NCBI GenBank assembly: GCA_003427395.1
Contig: BFEA01000009.1
Coordinates: 5,223,946-5,287,945 of the forward strand
DNA: 64,000 nucleotides
Direction of reading: 5' to 3'
From: Chara braunii
Taxonomy: Eukaryota > Streptophyta > Charophyceae > Charales > Characeae
This document shows positions 1 through 11,077 of this stretch, piece by piece. Numbering within the stretch: the first letter of the stretch is position 1; every line of letters starts with the position of its first letter. The notes under the pieces were generated by a model. It had not been told where the DNA came from and searched no databases. It worked only from the letters and a program-made list of their open reading frames with translations. A program made the position numbers and the translations under genes.

Positions 1-19
1 CCCCCCACACACACCACCA

Positions 20-68
<49 letters not shown>
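1..68. repeat. (CA)n microsatellite
   Basis: The window opens with C-rich sequence that becomes an almost pure CA dinucleotide run of about 40 bases. It marks the left edge of the LINE-relic region. Confidence 0.97.
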
Positions 69-71
<3 letters not shown>

Positions 72-199
72 ATTTTACACAGAAAATCAGTGAGGCATTT
101 CCACCACTAACATGGCACAGAGCAGCAGACCTAGGGCCAGGCCATTCCTTTCTTACAAAACCCCCCTACCTTGATGCAGCCATCATAATCTCTGCGACA

Positions 200-1240
200 G
201 CCAAAGGAACCAGCGACCACGTGGTGACAAGCCACCTTGCAGGAGATATGAACAAGTTTACAGGATGGCAAAAAGTCTACCGCTCGGTTATGTGTAGGGA
301 CCTAGTAATGAACTTGTCTATTTCTCCGTGATCGGCTACGCAGCCTTAGTATGGAATCCTTCCAAACATTTTACAAAGCAATTATGGAGACAGGTAGCAG
401 TTTATCTCCGGACAGGGGAAGCAGCAAGAACTAACTTCATTTCCATGTAGCTTGGAAGTACATTGCTAGGCGAGCACGTCGAGGTGGTCAAGACATCATA
501 GATACGGCCACTGAATGCAAAGCGCTCCAGTGCAAATGGGTGATGAGTCGGCCGCCATGCAAGGAATCCTCATGGAATGACATGGCACTACACCAAGTCC
601 GTGATCTTGTCCTCTTCAGAGCACATAAAGAAACAGAAGGTTACTTCTGGCTCGTGAACACATATCGGGATCTGAGGTACCATCAGGCCTTGCTAGTTGG
701 TACACCCATGAACTGTCAAAATGCAGACCCGAGTTCGAATCCTGATGGGACCAGATGTATGAAATCATATGTTTCTGAACAATTTTGGGCCGGTCAGTTC
801 CACAATGATATCTCAAGGCAGTTTTCCTTTGAAGGGTTAAAAAAAATGTTGGCATCTGAGAAATGATAATGGAAAAGCCAGTGGGGGGACCAACACGGAA
901 GCAGAAGTCCTCCATGTGGATATCAGTCCTTCCTTATCAACCTGTGGAGAGAAGAATCAAAATCCCAACATCCACGGAGGAGGTATGGAGGCAACCCCTG
1001 TTCGGAAACTTGGAGCTGAGAGACCAGGGCAGAAAGCCATGGGCCCAAACAAGTGAAAGAGAGAGGGTGGAAACCATGAATAGAAAAGCGGGTAGGGAAG
1101 GTACAACATCTGTGGGACGAAGGAAGGGATCCATGGAAGACTTCCAAATCTCTAAGATCCAGGATGGAGGGCTGCCATTGCTAGACTGCAATCCACTGAC
1201 ATGGACAAAACTACTTAAACCACCACTACCTTAGCCAGCG
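200..1240 (+). pseudogene. LINE ORF2 3'-region relic (copy 1)
   Basis: A decayed non-LTR retrotransposon fragment on the plus strand. Translated pieces follow the order of the C-terminal part of plant LINE ORF2. Around 235-320 is a K-x-x-x-W-Q segment like the stretch after the reverse transcriptase palm. Around 470-560 is GGQDIIDTATECKALQCKW, the counterpart of the GGLGVxD...ALxxKW motif in copy 2 (12.9 kb). Around 985-1010 is WRQPLFGN, matching RQPLFGN in copy 2. Stops and frame changes occur throughout, so no protein is made. A SINE-like element (677-853) splits it. The left edge is approximate; 69-200 holds no clear motif. Confidence 0.7.
677..853 (+). mobile_element. tRNA-derived SINE-like insertion with 7-bp TSD
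   Basis: A 177-bp segment inside the LINE relic, flanked by ATCTGAG at 670-676 and 854-860. Its 5' part looks like a decayed tRNA: a box A-like GCTAGTTGGTACACC near 693-707 and a box B-like GAGTTCGAATCCTG near 731-744, with CCATCAGG before and CCTGATGG after as possible acceptor-like arms. The 3' part ends in an A-rich stretch (about 840-846). A tRNA head, A-rich tail and short direct repeat are typical of SINEs. Removing it leaves the LINE relic continuous. The family is not recognised. Confidence 0.6.
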
Positions 1241-1330
1241 TTGGGAAAAATGGGAATATACGTCACACCGCATCTTTCAGGGGTCCAGAAGAGGGTCGGA
1301 GAGAAGAAAATGGGAAAAAAAAAAAAGAAC

Positions 1331-1770
1331 CTGCCTAGTTGAAAGGAAGGACGTCGGGAGGAGGTGTGCTCACAGTAGTGCTTCCAGGAATCCATCTGCC
1401 CAGAATATTTGCTTGTGTCGTCTTTTGTTTTTTTTACTTTTTTGTTGTTTGACTTTTTTTTCTTCTCAATACATTTTAGTGCCCTGCCAAAGAGCAGGGC
1501 GCTTTCAATGGATAGCTGACACTTGCAAACGAAAGGAAACAAAAAAAAAAGGAGCTGCATAGTTGAAACTTGAAAGGAAGGACGTCGGGGGAGAAGCCGT
1601 GAAGGTGTGCTCACAGTAGTGCTTCCAGGAATTCATCTGCCCAGAACATTGGCTTCTCTTTCGTGTTCTGTTTTTTTTTTTGTTTATTGTTTTGTGTTTT
1701 TTTTTCTTCTCATTTACTTTTACTGCCCTGCCAACGGGTCAGGGCGCTTTCCACAGACAGCTGACACTTG
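1331..1770. repeat. 220-bp tandem duplication with T-tracts and hairpins
   Basis: Two direct copies (about 1331-1554 and 1555-1770) share the block with GGAAGGACGTCGGG, then GTGTGCTCACAGTAGTGCTT, then long T-runs, then a hairpin and GCTGACACTTG. The hairpin is exact in copy 1 (1481-1500, GCCCTGC/GCAGGGC with a 6-base loop) and slightly changed in copy 2 (1725-1745). The end of copy 2 is cut by the solo LTR at 1771. Its continuation (CTTGCAACCGAC) reappears at 12307, after element 1. No gene is seen. Confidence 0.85.
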
Positions 1771-2816
1771 TGCAAGGAACATGAATGTGGACGAAGCACA
1801 GAAATCCAAATTGCAAAATCACACTGAAGTCCAAGTAGTCAAAGCAAGAGCAGATAGCACAATGGAACCGAGTAACCATCCATTATTTGAGAACGATACA
1901 GAAGAATCGTGAGTCAATGTCCAAGCCCAATCGGGCAACACCAACAGCATAACCCAATGTAGCTCTCTCTCTTGAATGGCGCCAGGCGCCCTATCTACTC
2001 TACAGCCTAACACTACAACTACAGCATGGAAGCAACCAGACAACTTGACGACCAGCGAGTGATGATGTCAACACCAATGCCGACCTCCTCTCCACCAGGT
2101 ACGTCTCTCTCTTCACCCTCACTCTCCCTTGTTATCCCACACAGCGCCCTTCACTTCCCGAAGAACCACCTTNGCCCTCACCTCCCTCTGCGCCCACAGG
2201 CAGCCCGGCTATGGCCGCCAGCGCCCTGCGCCCAGGCTGCGCCCTACNGCTTAGCGCCAGCCNGCCTTCACCTCAGCCTAGCGCAGCGCAGCACCTCGCA
2301 GTGCTTCAGCNTGCCNGCATTGCTCGCAATGGCCAAGATCCCTTGCCCAGCCGCATGCTCTGCNTATATGCCAAGCAGCGCGAGGGCGGCCTCGTTTCAG
2401 CCTGTGCCTGGGTCCCGGTAGCTGTGCCCAGACCCNATGCAGATAAGGGCCCAGGCCGTACAGTTGTGCCTCTTTCATCAAGGCCTTTGTCCAGATTCAG
2501 ATAGTGGGCCGGTTTCCCACTGGCATTTTCNGNCTCTATATCCAGCATGCAATGTCGGCCTCACGTTTATGNGCCCAGGGCCTAACCAATTCTGAGGCCC
2601 TGGTCCTACTGCATTTGCAGGGATCTGGTACTCGGTGCACTCCAACCAACTGGCGTGCGGCAACTGTCTGGACCCCACTTTGTGAAATGTCGCAAAAAGG
2701 CCTCTCGTTGATTTGCTGGCCCTCCTTCACTTAGGGCGGGCACTAGGCTTGCTGGGGGCCTTGGCCCAGAACACGTACATCACGGCAAGGCCCCTTTTTA
2801 GGGATCAATCCTCACA
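1771..2816 (-). mobile_element. Solo LTR, family A (same family as element 2)
   Basis: This is the reverse complement of the LTRs at 20849-21867 and 28324-29345, read on the minus strand from TGTGAGGATTG (right) to CCTTGCA (left). No internal sequence follows it, so it is a solo LTR formed by LTR-LTR recombination. The left flank is CTTG (1767-1770). The matching right copy is CTTC at 2817-2820, preserved as CTTG after element 1 at 12307-12310. About ten single N bases are scattered through 2170-2575, probably consensus ambiguity from a collapsed repeat. Confidence 0.88.
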
Positions 2817-2821
2817 CTTCC

Positions 2822-4028
2822 TGTTTTCTGGTCACCTGTAGCCTCTCTCTGTCGAGGCTGTACCATAGGTAGATAGATTTGTAATTTTGTTTGGCTGAGG
2901 GCTAACCGAGAGACCTACCTGTGAGGGTAATCCGTGAGGGACATATCTGCAAATCCGGGAAAATACAGGCCCGGTACTACCCTGATTCCCTACAGCTACC
3001 CTAACTGCGGATAGCGGGCCCGGGCTACCCCTAGACAGACAGGCCCTATAGGCCTATTCTGAATAGACAGTCCTATAGCCTATAGCCGGGTCCGGTAGAC
3101 GCCGAGAGGCCGAAACAGAAACGGTACCGGTCGGTCAGTCAGTCCGGTCTAGGTCCGTGTAGGCTAGAAGTAGGATGGGCACATCGGTTCAGGGCTTTTT
3201 GGCAGTTGGTACGCGTGAACCGGAAGTGGTGACAGCTCAGCGTGGAAGGAGACGGGCATAGCCAGACCTTCGGAGTGCAGGCCATAGCTGGGACCTGCGC
3301 TGTACTCTCCCAGCACGCAGGGGCTGACAGAGGTCTGGGTTATCAAGGTCTGCTGGAGGCGAGAGAGATTGGTGCCCTGCTGGACCCTCCTCCGGAGTGG
3401 GGTCCCAGAGGGTTTGCGCTGCAGCCATAGCTGCAGCTTCTTCATCTCAGAGGTCATCTTGTCAGGGTTTGGTGGCGCTGCTGCAGACTTCCATCCGGAA
3501 GTCTTCCGACACTTCGTCATCATCAGATACTGTGGTGCTGGTCTTGTTCTTCATCCTTTGAGTGGCGCTTGGCCTCAGAGGCCTGATTCAGGGTGGCACT
3601 GTCCTCAGAAGGCTGTATCTGGGTGGCGCTTGATGTTTCAGGGACTCAGGGGGTGTTACGGGTGCTAATCAGGGTTGGGGAGTGAAGCGCTGCTCATTTC
3701 TGAGCAGCGCACTGTAGTACTGAAGTTATCCTGACAATTCGAGAATAAACAGTGTGATACTGTGTTTGGACTATCATCGTTTCATTGTTCTCTGGATGTG
3801 ATCTGCTCGGCTTGTCTCTATGACTGGTTGTGAGGATTGAATGGCGTGAATTGCACTTTCAGTCTACCCTGTCATATCGCATGGTCAAGTCTTCCGCTGT
3901 GTTTATCTCTCCCTGTGCGGTGTGATACTCCTATCCCCTCCCCTTCCTTCTGTGTATGTAGGGGCATACCTGGAAGTCAATGTGAGGGAGTGGTGGCCTA
4001 CAGGCAACGAACAACCAGAATCATAATA
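2822..4028 (+). repeat. Element 1 5' LTR
   Basis: It matches 11078-12306 over its full length. A palindromic patch lies around 3040-3085 (CCTATAGG ... CCTATAG). An AATAAA polyadenylation signal lies near 3744, inside GAGAATAAACAG. Relative to the 3' LTR it lacks a 23-bp block near 3212 and carries a short extra stretch near 3917. The differences suggest the insertion is not recent. Confidence 0.9.
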
Positions 4029-4030
4029 GT

Positions 4031-4043
4031 AGGTATCGGAGCA
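4031..4043 (+). promoter_or_regulatory. Primer binding site (initiator Met tRNA type), element 1
   Basis: AGGTATCGGAGCA begins three bases after the LTR end. It differs at few positions from TGGTATCAGAGC, the usual plant gypsy/copia site complementary to the 3' end of tRNA-iMet. Confidence 0.75.
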
Positions 4044-5538
4044 ATTGGATCCAGACTCTGAAGCAAGTGATGAGTTGGAGCACCCATCATCATCTGACGA
4101 GATACCGGAGTTGAGTCTCATGGCGATTCATCATCTTCAAGGTTGTTGTCAGTGAGGGTGATGGTGGTGAGTGTGTGGCGAGAAGCAACAGGCAGAGGGT
4201 GACTCACTCCTGACTGGGATTGTGCAGGAGTGGCTGGCGATTGATACTCAGAGGCCTGGGAGGCTCTGAGAGGCTAATTATAGCCTGGTGATTCACCTGG
4301 AGGTCGGCGATTGTGAAGGAAGTGATCCCAGGAGGTTGCGATTGTGGAATTGGGTCAGGATCCCCAATTTCCAGGCAGCGCAGTACAGAGTGATGTGGCG
4401 CTGCACTGACTTTGTCAGTTATTGGCACTTGGGAGTCTAAATTCTTTGAATCTGTCAGTTGGGGGTGAAGCGCCTCAGGGAAATCTACAGGATCACCAAG
4501 TTTGAGGTAATTTGGTACGTGGGAACATTGGATATTGTCAGGAGATGAAACTGGAGAGATGGGGTTGACCAGTCAGCCATAGCCAGGGTTTCATGCATCT
4601 TCTTCAGAGTTGACCCTGAAGTAAGTGTGTTCCTTACTCCATCCTGTGTGGCGATTCTGGGGCTAACTTTAGAACAGAGAAATTTGGTATGTCTGTTAGG
4701 TGACAGTTGAAAATCGAAATTCAGACTGTGGGACAGCCATATCCAACTTCCCCTACCTATCTTCTTTGACTTCTACTAACCTTGTTTGACCTTCCCTCTG
4801 GCTCATATTTCATCTGGGACTGCTCTACAGTATTGCGATTCACATTGTGCAGTGAATTGGGATTCAGGGGTCTATTGTCAGTGATAATGCAAATTTGAAT
4901 TATGTGTTGACATAGCCAAAGCTAGGCTAGACTAGGGTCAGTCATAACTTTGATTCTGTCCGTCAGAAATCAGTTCTGTCAGTCCCTGGTCAATCGCAAT
5001 TCAGTATTTTAGCAGTGTTTGAAATCGCACATCCATAATTGATGATTTGAGTCAGTTACAATGAAATATGTAATTCGCCATACCCAGGGGATGGCATATA
5101 GGGTCATACAGTGTTGAGGTCAGTAGGGTAAGTCTAAAAATAGGTCATCCTGTAAATCGCTGCATCTTGGTCATCAGTGGAGACCTGTCTAACCCTAATT
5201 AGTCACTCTGTCTGATTGCCAATCAACACTAATTAGTCCAAGACTGCATCCTGTCAGTTGTTGACTCAAGGTTTGCAATTATTGCTTGCAATTGTTGTGT
5301 CAGGGCAGGGATGGAAAAATCGTGAAATTGGTTTTTGCCTGAGTGGACTCTGAACTGACCCTGACCCTCAAGCGGTCTGCTGAGACTGAGCACTCACTTG
5401 CTCAGACTAACCAATCTTCTCTCTCCAGGCGGGTGACAGCAATTGAATTAGTACTGCAGAGAACATTCAATTCCTGTTACCTCCTGCTCTGTCTTCAGTG
5501 TTTGTTTGTTTTTATTTATCTGTATTGGGGGGAGCAAA
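4044..5538 (+). other. Element 1 untranslated leader
   Basis: About 1.5 kb between the primer site and gag. No long ORF or RNA gene is visible. It is rich in GTCAG/CTGAC-type words. Long leaders of this kind hold packaging and dimerisation signals in gypsy elements, but none can be identified here by eye. Confidence 0.6.
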
Positions 5539-7141
5539 ATGGCGGACTCAAGGAAGGCAGCGGTGCCTGAGGGAGTTGAAAGTTCTGGGGAGACACCCCA
5601 GGTAAAGCTTGAAATGAAAGTGCAGACTTCAACACCTGTGCCGCCTAACCCTTTAGAGGTTGAACTGCCGGCCCAGGCAGTTGAGAATCTAAAGGCGGTT
5701 GAGAATCTAAAGGAGGAGCTCAAGAAGAAGGAAGAGGCTGCTCAGAAAGAGGCCAGGAGAAAGATCTTAATTGCAGACATGCAGAAGATCATGGGCAGCG
5801 GTTCTACCAGTCAGGCCAGTAAGGATATGGCAGAATTCATCCTTTTACAGGATGATATTTACCGGTCCTACTTCACTAACTGGGATGACCAGATCTCTGG
5901 TCTGGAGACCAGTCATTCAGCTTTGTCCAAAAAGCTGGATGATATTTCTGCCCAGTTGAACAGCATCGCGACACATCTGCAGATTGCACCTGTTCAGACT
6001 GTTCCTCCACCTCCGGGCCCTTCCGCAGCAGACACCCAAAAAAACCCACAATCCAGGCCTGCAACTCCACCCTCTACACCCAGATCAACAGCAGCTTCGC
6101 AGCCCTCATCACCATTTGAGTTCCAGCGGCCTAAGCTGACACCGCCACCCATGTTCTCAGGTGAGGACCTAAAGGTGGATGTGGCAGACTGGGTTGCTGC
6201 ACAAAGGACCTACCTCAGTGGGTTCAAATGTGATGAGGATGTGAAGGTGTCAGCCATCCTTGCTCGTCTGGAGCGATCAGCACTGAAATGGTGCTCCTCA
6301 ACCTCCAGCAAGCAAGGTATGGAGATGGCTGATTGGGCGCAGACGTTGGGGGTGGCTGGATTTCTGCAGGCCCTGCAGGACCAGTTTGAAGACAAGGAGC
6401 AGGCCAAAAAAGCAGCAGACAAAATTGTGCGTCTGGTCCAGAAAAAAGTTTGATGGCTCCTTGTCCAAACTCTATTCCACCTTTGAGAGTCTGACATCGA
6501 CTCCTAGGTTGGAGATGAGTGAGCAGGATCTGCTCATTCATTTCCTAAGGGTAGTGCCTGAGCAATTCCATCTTGCTCTTTTCTCTCAGGGCCACAAGGA
6601 CTGGCGGTCCTTTGGCAGAGCAGCCCTGGACTCGGAGTCTAAACTCCATGTCCAGGAAGCACCTTCTGAAGGAAGGAAGGGACCCTCCTCCAAAGGGCGA
6701 AGAAGGAGAAAGGGTGCCCTGTTTGCTGCTGCAGTATCCGGATCAGATTGTGACGCAGCATCCCTGGGTGGGAGCCCTCCACCTTGGACTGCATCATCAT
6801 CTGCTGCAGATTCTGCTGTTCTTGCCCTGGCTGATGCTTTGATGGGCTTGACAAAGGGCAAGGCCCCAGCCCAGAAAGCATCAACCAGTAGACAGGGGAA
6901 AGGGAAGGGACGTGCCTCTTCCCCTGGTGCCCAAAGAGTACCTTTACCACAAGACGTCCGCTGGCCAGCTGACCCACTTGATCCTTCCACCTTCCCCTGG
7001 CATGCACTCAGGATCCAGGAGGGGGTTTGGAGGAAGAGGAAGGATAAGGGGGTCTGTCTGAGATGCGAGGGGGACCATTTCCTCAAGGACTGTCCCAGCA
7101 TGCCTCGCAGGTCTACAGGCAGCTCTAGTTCAAAAAACTAG
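5539..7141 (+). pseudogene. gag: Element 1 gag polyprotein (one frameshift)
   Basis: The structural capsid protein of the element. The start is the ATG at 5539 in AAAATGGCG; upstream codons in this frame have no ATG. The N-terminal third has a charged coiled coil (LKEELKKKEEAAQKEARRK), followed by a Pro/Thr-rich linker and the gag core (FSGEDLKVDVADWVAAQRTY, then a KWCSS stretch). A frameshift near 6450 moves the rest to another frame, which carries basic linkers and a zinc knuckle near 7050-7100. That knuckle reads CLRCEGDHFLKDC, spacing C-x2-C-x3-H-x4-C, one residue short of the usual CCHC, so a small deletion is likely. It ends at the TAG at 7139-7141. Confidence 0.85.
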
Positions 7142-7956
7142 AGCAGAGAGAGGTGGAAGCAGCAGCTCCTTCCACCAGTGCTGATTCACTCTCTGATGGA
7201 GGTGAATCTTCACATTCTCTCGCTGGTTCCTCTATTTCTGGAATTGCATCATCAGGGTCTTTCACCTTTTAAGACTCTGAGTCGGATGAGACGTGGGAGG
7301 AGGACGATGCTAAGACCATTGCTGATCTTTTCCTATCTTTGCGGGAGAAGAAAAAGCATAAGTTTGAACTCATCCTACTTCGACCCTACATTCTGGGAGC
7401 CAAGATCAAAGGGCTCTTACACTGTGGGGCTACTCGCAACTTCATTTCTCCCAAGGCAGTCAGCAAGCTGCACTTGGACCAGAGGTTGGTGAAATTGCGA
7501 CAACCTTTGGAGGTTCGCATTGGGGACTCCTCCACAGTCAGGATTACCACTGTTGTCAAGGGCCTACCTGTGTCCTTTGACAAGCAGGGAGAAGTCAGGC
7601 ACCGCCTCAACTTCTATGTGTTTCCTAATGTTCCCTTTGACCTTGTCTTCTCTATGTCGTGGCTGAGTGCCACCAATCCTAGGATCGACTGGCAGATCCC
7701 TAGGGTTGAGCTGCCTGACCGGCATGGGGTATATCGCCCTTGCATGCTCGCTGACGAGTACCATCCAGCCAACAGTTGCTATTGCATGAGTGCTCGCAAG
7801 TTTTTGCGGTTCTCACGCCAGACTGACCACGCCCGTCTGTTTGTGGCTTATGTCAAACAGACTGACGTGGAGACTGCTCCTTGTCCCTCTCAGATTCAGC
7901 AGGTTGTGGACAGTTTCTCAGATCTTATGGAGGAGCCTACTGGACTTGTCGGCAGA
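7142..7956 (+). pseudogene. pol: Element 1 aspartic protease region
   Basis: Retropepsin-like domain that would cut the Gag-Pol polyprotein. The motif is HCGATRNFIS near 7420-7449. Related copies here have DCGATRNYIS (element 4) or DCGAT (element 3), so the catalytic Asp is replaced by His. It is followed by the second-lobe motif FDLVFSMSWL (usually LGMSWL) near 7637-7666. The frame is open from 7339. A stop near 7270 separates it from gag, and a frameshift near 7955 separates it from the reverse transcriptase. Confidence 0.82.
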
Positions 7957-8614
7957 CCAAACATAAGATTGAGATCCTGCCTGGCTCGGTCCCGCCCAAG
8001 GGTCGGGTCTACAGGATGTCTCCTGCTGAACCTGAAAAGCTCAGGAAACAGTTAGAGACCCTAACCAGCAAGGGTTGGATTAGACCCAACACATCTGAGT
8101 TTGGGGCACCAATCCTTTTTGTCCCAAAGGGGAATGGTGAATTCAGGATGTGCGTGGATTAACGTGGTCTCAACAAGATCACGAGGAAGTCTACAGAGCC
8201 TCTTCCTCGTATTGATGACCTGTTGGACATGGTGCAGGGCTGTACCATTTTCAGCAAGATCGAGCTCAAATCTGGCTACCACCAGATTGAGATGGTTGAA
8301 GACGATGTCCACAAGACAACCTTCAAAACCAGGTATGGCACTTATGAATACCTGGTTATGCCATTCGGTCTTTGCAATGCGCCAGGCACCTTCCAAACAG
8401 AGATGCACCGCATACTGAGGCCTTACCTGGATAAGTTCGTAGTTGTCTACCTTGATGACATCTTGGTATTCAATCGCTCTGTCCAGGAGCATGCGCAGCA
8501 TTTGGCTCTGGTCCTCCAGGCCTTACGTGCTAACCAGTATAAGATCAACAGGGAGAAGTCCTCTTTTGGGGTTCCCTCTGTAGTCTATCTGGGGCACGTG
8601 ATTTCTGGAAGAGG
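7957..8614 (+). pseudogene. pol: Element 1 reverse transcriptase
   Basis: RNA-dependent DNA polymerase domain of gypsy type. Motifs in order: the PPKGRVYRMSPAE entry segment, GWIRPNTSEFGAPILFVPK, MCVD (broken by TAA at 8160-8162 where Tyr is expected before RGLN), the SKIELKSGYHQIE palm motif (the usual Asp is Glu), VMPFGLCNAPGTFQ, and the catalytic VVYLDDILVF around 8443-8472. YLDD is intact, but the first palm Asp (D-L-K-S-G) is E, which would damage metal binding. A frameshift near 8612 follows. Confidence 0.88.
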
Positions 8615-8616
8615 GG

Positions 8617-9260
8617 TTGGCTCTTGAAGCAACGAAAGTTGCAGCAGTTCAGGACTGGCCGCGACCTGCTAACATTCGTGATGTCCGGTCTGTCTTGGGA
8701 CTTGCATCCTACTACAGGAAGTTCATTAAGAACTTCTCTGCGTTTGCAGCATCCGTGACTGATCTCACAAAGAAAGACACTTCCTTTCTTTGGACATCAG
8801 AATGTCTGGAGGCCTTCACACGTCTCAAGGAGGCCTTGATTTGTGCCCTTGTTCTGAAGCTACCTGACCCTACCCTGCCTTTTGTGCTCACTATTGATGC
8901 TAGTCAGTATGGGGTAGGAGCGGTACTTCAGCAGGATGATGGGAATGGTTTGCAGCCCATTGAGTACATGAGCAAGAAGATCAAGACCAAGAAGTTGCAG
9001 GACTCTACCTATGAGAAAGAGCTTTATGCTCTTGTGTCAGCGCTCAAGCATTGGAAACACTTTCTCCTGGGCAGGCACTTCAAGATCTTTTCAGATCACT
9101 CCACCCTTTAGTGGATGAAGTCCCAGGGAAAGCTGAATGACAAGCTTGCTCGCTACATCCAGTTCATTGACATGTTTGACTTTGAACTGAGACACAAGAA
9201 GAGTTGCTACAATAGAGTAGCAGATGCCCTTTCTCGTAGGCCTGACGCTATGTTCCTGAT
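8617..9260 (+). pseudogene. pol: Element 1 connection and RNase H domain
   Basis: It continues the reverse transcriptase with WPRPANIRDVRSVLGLASYY and the RNase H core TIDASQYGVGAVLQQDDG (about 8893-8946), then KELYALVSALKHWKHFLLG and SDHSTL. A TAG at 9109-9111 replaces Lys in the usual LKW. After it the frame resumes with the FELRHKKSCYNRVADALSRR tail that closes gypsy RNase H. This domain would remove the RNA strand of the RNA-DNA hybrid. Confidence 0.87.
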
Positions 9261-11031
9261 CTCCTTTACTCACTCATTTGGAGAGAGGACACGTCAGACC
9301 ATTGCCCAGTTGCTGCCCCAGGATGAGATCTTTGGGCCTATTGTGAGGAATCTCCAGGACGATCCTGCCTCTAAACCAGGATATACTCTGGTCTCAGAAC
9401 TGCTGTACACATGCAGCAGAGGTGAGGAGCGTCTGTGCATTCCCCAAGATCGCAAGCTGAGGACACTTCTGATGTCAGAGTGTCATGACGCTCGTGGTCA
9501 CTTTGGTGCCCTCAAATCTTATGCAGCCCTCTCGCAGCGCTTCTTCTGGAAGGAGATGAGGAGTGACATGCTGCACTTTGTGGAAACCTGTGAGTATGCC
9601 AAAGAAACAACGTGGTACGTCGACCTCCTCTTGGCCTACTCAAACCCCAACCTATCCCTGACACCCCTGCACAGTCAGTCTCTATTGATTTCACTGACTT
9701 GGGTAGGACTACACCACGAGGTATGCGTCAGGTCATGGTATGTGTGGACCGGTTCTCCAAATATGCAGAGTTCATCCCCTTACCAGTTGAGGCTCGTGTG
9801 CCAGCCGTTCAAGCGACTTTTGTTGACAGGTGGGTCACACATCATGGACCACCCACCTCTATTGTCAGTGATAGAGATCCCCGGTTTTGCAGCAATGAAT
9901 GGCAATCCTACTGCAGGGATTACCTTCATTCCAGATTGGATATGACCTGCGTAGCATGGCGAACGTGTTCGCACCCCTTCACGTTCGCGCGAACAGGTCG
10001 CGAACATGTTCGGCCGAACGTAATTTGTTTTCGTAAAAAAAAAAAAAAAAAAAAATCCGGTTTTTTATTTTTAACTCATGATTGGCTACGAATTTGAACA
10101 TGACTCCAAGGCAAAAGTTGCTTGTATTGTTGTTTTACATAACATATATTTTTTTTCAGATTTTTTGGAGAACTTTTATTTTTATTTTTGTTTAATATTT
10201 TTTATGTTCGCGTTCGAAGGATTTTGGGCGCTTGTTCACGTTCGGGCGAACATGTTCGCGTTCGCCTCCGGACGCGAACACGGTGCTACGTAGGATATGA
10301 CATCTGGTCGGCATCCTGAAGCCAATGGTCAGGCTGAAGTGATGAACCAGATTCTGTTCCAATTGCTGTGTCCTGTGATCAGTCCAGATCAGCAGGATTG
10401 GGATCTCCATCTGAGTCCTGCACAGCTTGCGTATAACACGTCTGTACACTCCTCTACTGGTTTCACACCCTATCGTTTACACTGGGGTCGTGAGCCACGG
10501 CAGCCTCTCGATGACATCATCGACAAGGCTACCCCTACGCTGACACCTGGAACTGCAGAATTCACCAGGCGTTACCGTGTGGACATAGAGCGTGCCCGTG
10601 CTAACCTGTTGAAAGCCCAAAAGACTATGATTCAACAGGCTAATAAGCACAGGCGTCCTTCTACGGGTGTTGGTACTCAGTTCTGAGCTGTCACAAGAGG
10701 AGGACATTTCGCCTAAGCTGCTGCCACGATACATGGGTCCATGGCAGGTCTTAGATACAGTGGGAGATTATCCATTTGGACCGTCCTACAATGTGGACGT
10801 CCCTCTGCATCTACAATCCCTGGCAAAGGGTATGAGGTCGAATCTGTGGAGGATGAGTCAGGGACAGGCCAAGATAAGGAGAACCTTGTGAAGTTCTTAT
10901 ACCAGCCACACACTGAAGATCGCTGGTTTACTCGCAAAGACCTCCTGAAGACAACCAACTCTGTCATCCTCAAATATGAGGCAGCACAGAATGGGGTATC
11001 CCTTCGGCGCTCTGCACGCCTACGCCCCTAG
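9261..11031 (+). pseudogene. pol: Element 1 integrase, split by a MITE
   Basis: DDE integrase. The N-terminal HHCC finger is present in part (CHDARGHFG ... CEYA, with the final Cys changed). A frameshift near 9600 leads to the core: SIDFTDLG (first Asp) and SIVSDRDPRF (second Asp). At 9947 a 346-bp MITE interrupts the core. It resumes at 10299 with MTSGRHPEANGQAE, which holds the catalytic Glu. Another stop near 10685 and a shift near 10830 precede the C-terminal GPW segment and a chromodomain-like tail (VKFLYQPHTEDRWFTRKDLL) ending at 11031. It cannot make a working enzyme. Confidence 0.88.
9947..10292. mobile_element. MITE (Mutator-like) with 9-bp TSD
   Basis: A 346-bp non-coding insert flanked by GGATATGAC at 9938-9946 and 10293-10301. 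Imperfect terminal inverted repeats carry CGTAGCA followed by GTGTTCGC-type sequence at both ends. Both arms are packed with GTTCGCG/CGCGAAC words and each contains the palindrome CGAACATGTTCG (10001-10012 and 10247-10258). The centre is AT-rich with a 21-A run. A 9-bp duplication is typical of Mutator-like elements. Length and lack of ORFs make it non-autonomous. Confidence 0.8.
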
Positions 11032-11077
11032 CTCGGAGGTCCTCGCTCCGAGGGAGGGTAGGTCTGCAATGACTTGC

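Noticed and set aside
616-1191. Minus-strand ORFs in the first kilobase.
   Set aside because: They are antisense to the LINE relic and SINE-like insert and have no motif of their own.
3164-3668. ORFs inside the LTRs of element 1 (and 11395-11964 in the other LTR).
   Set aside because: They occur in both LTR copies with frame differences, and resemble no gag or pol domain.
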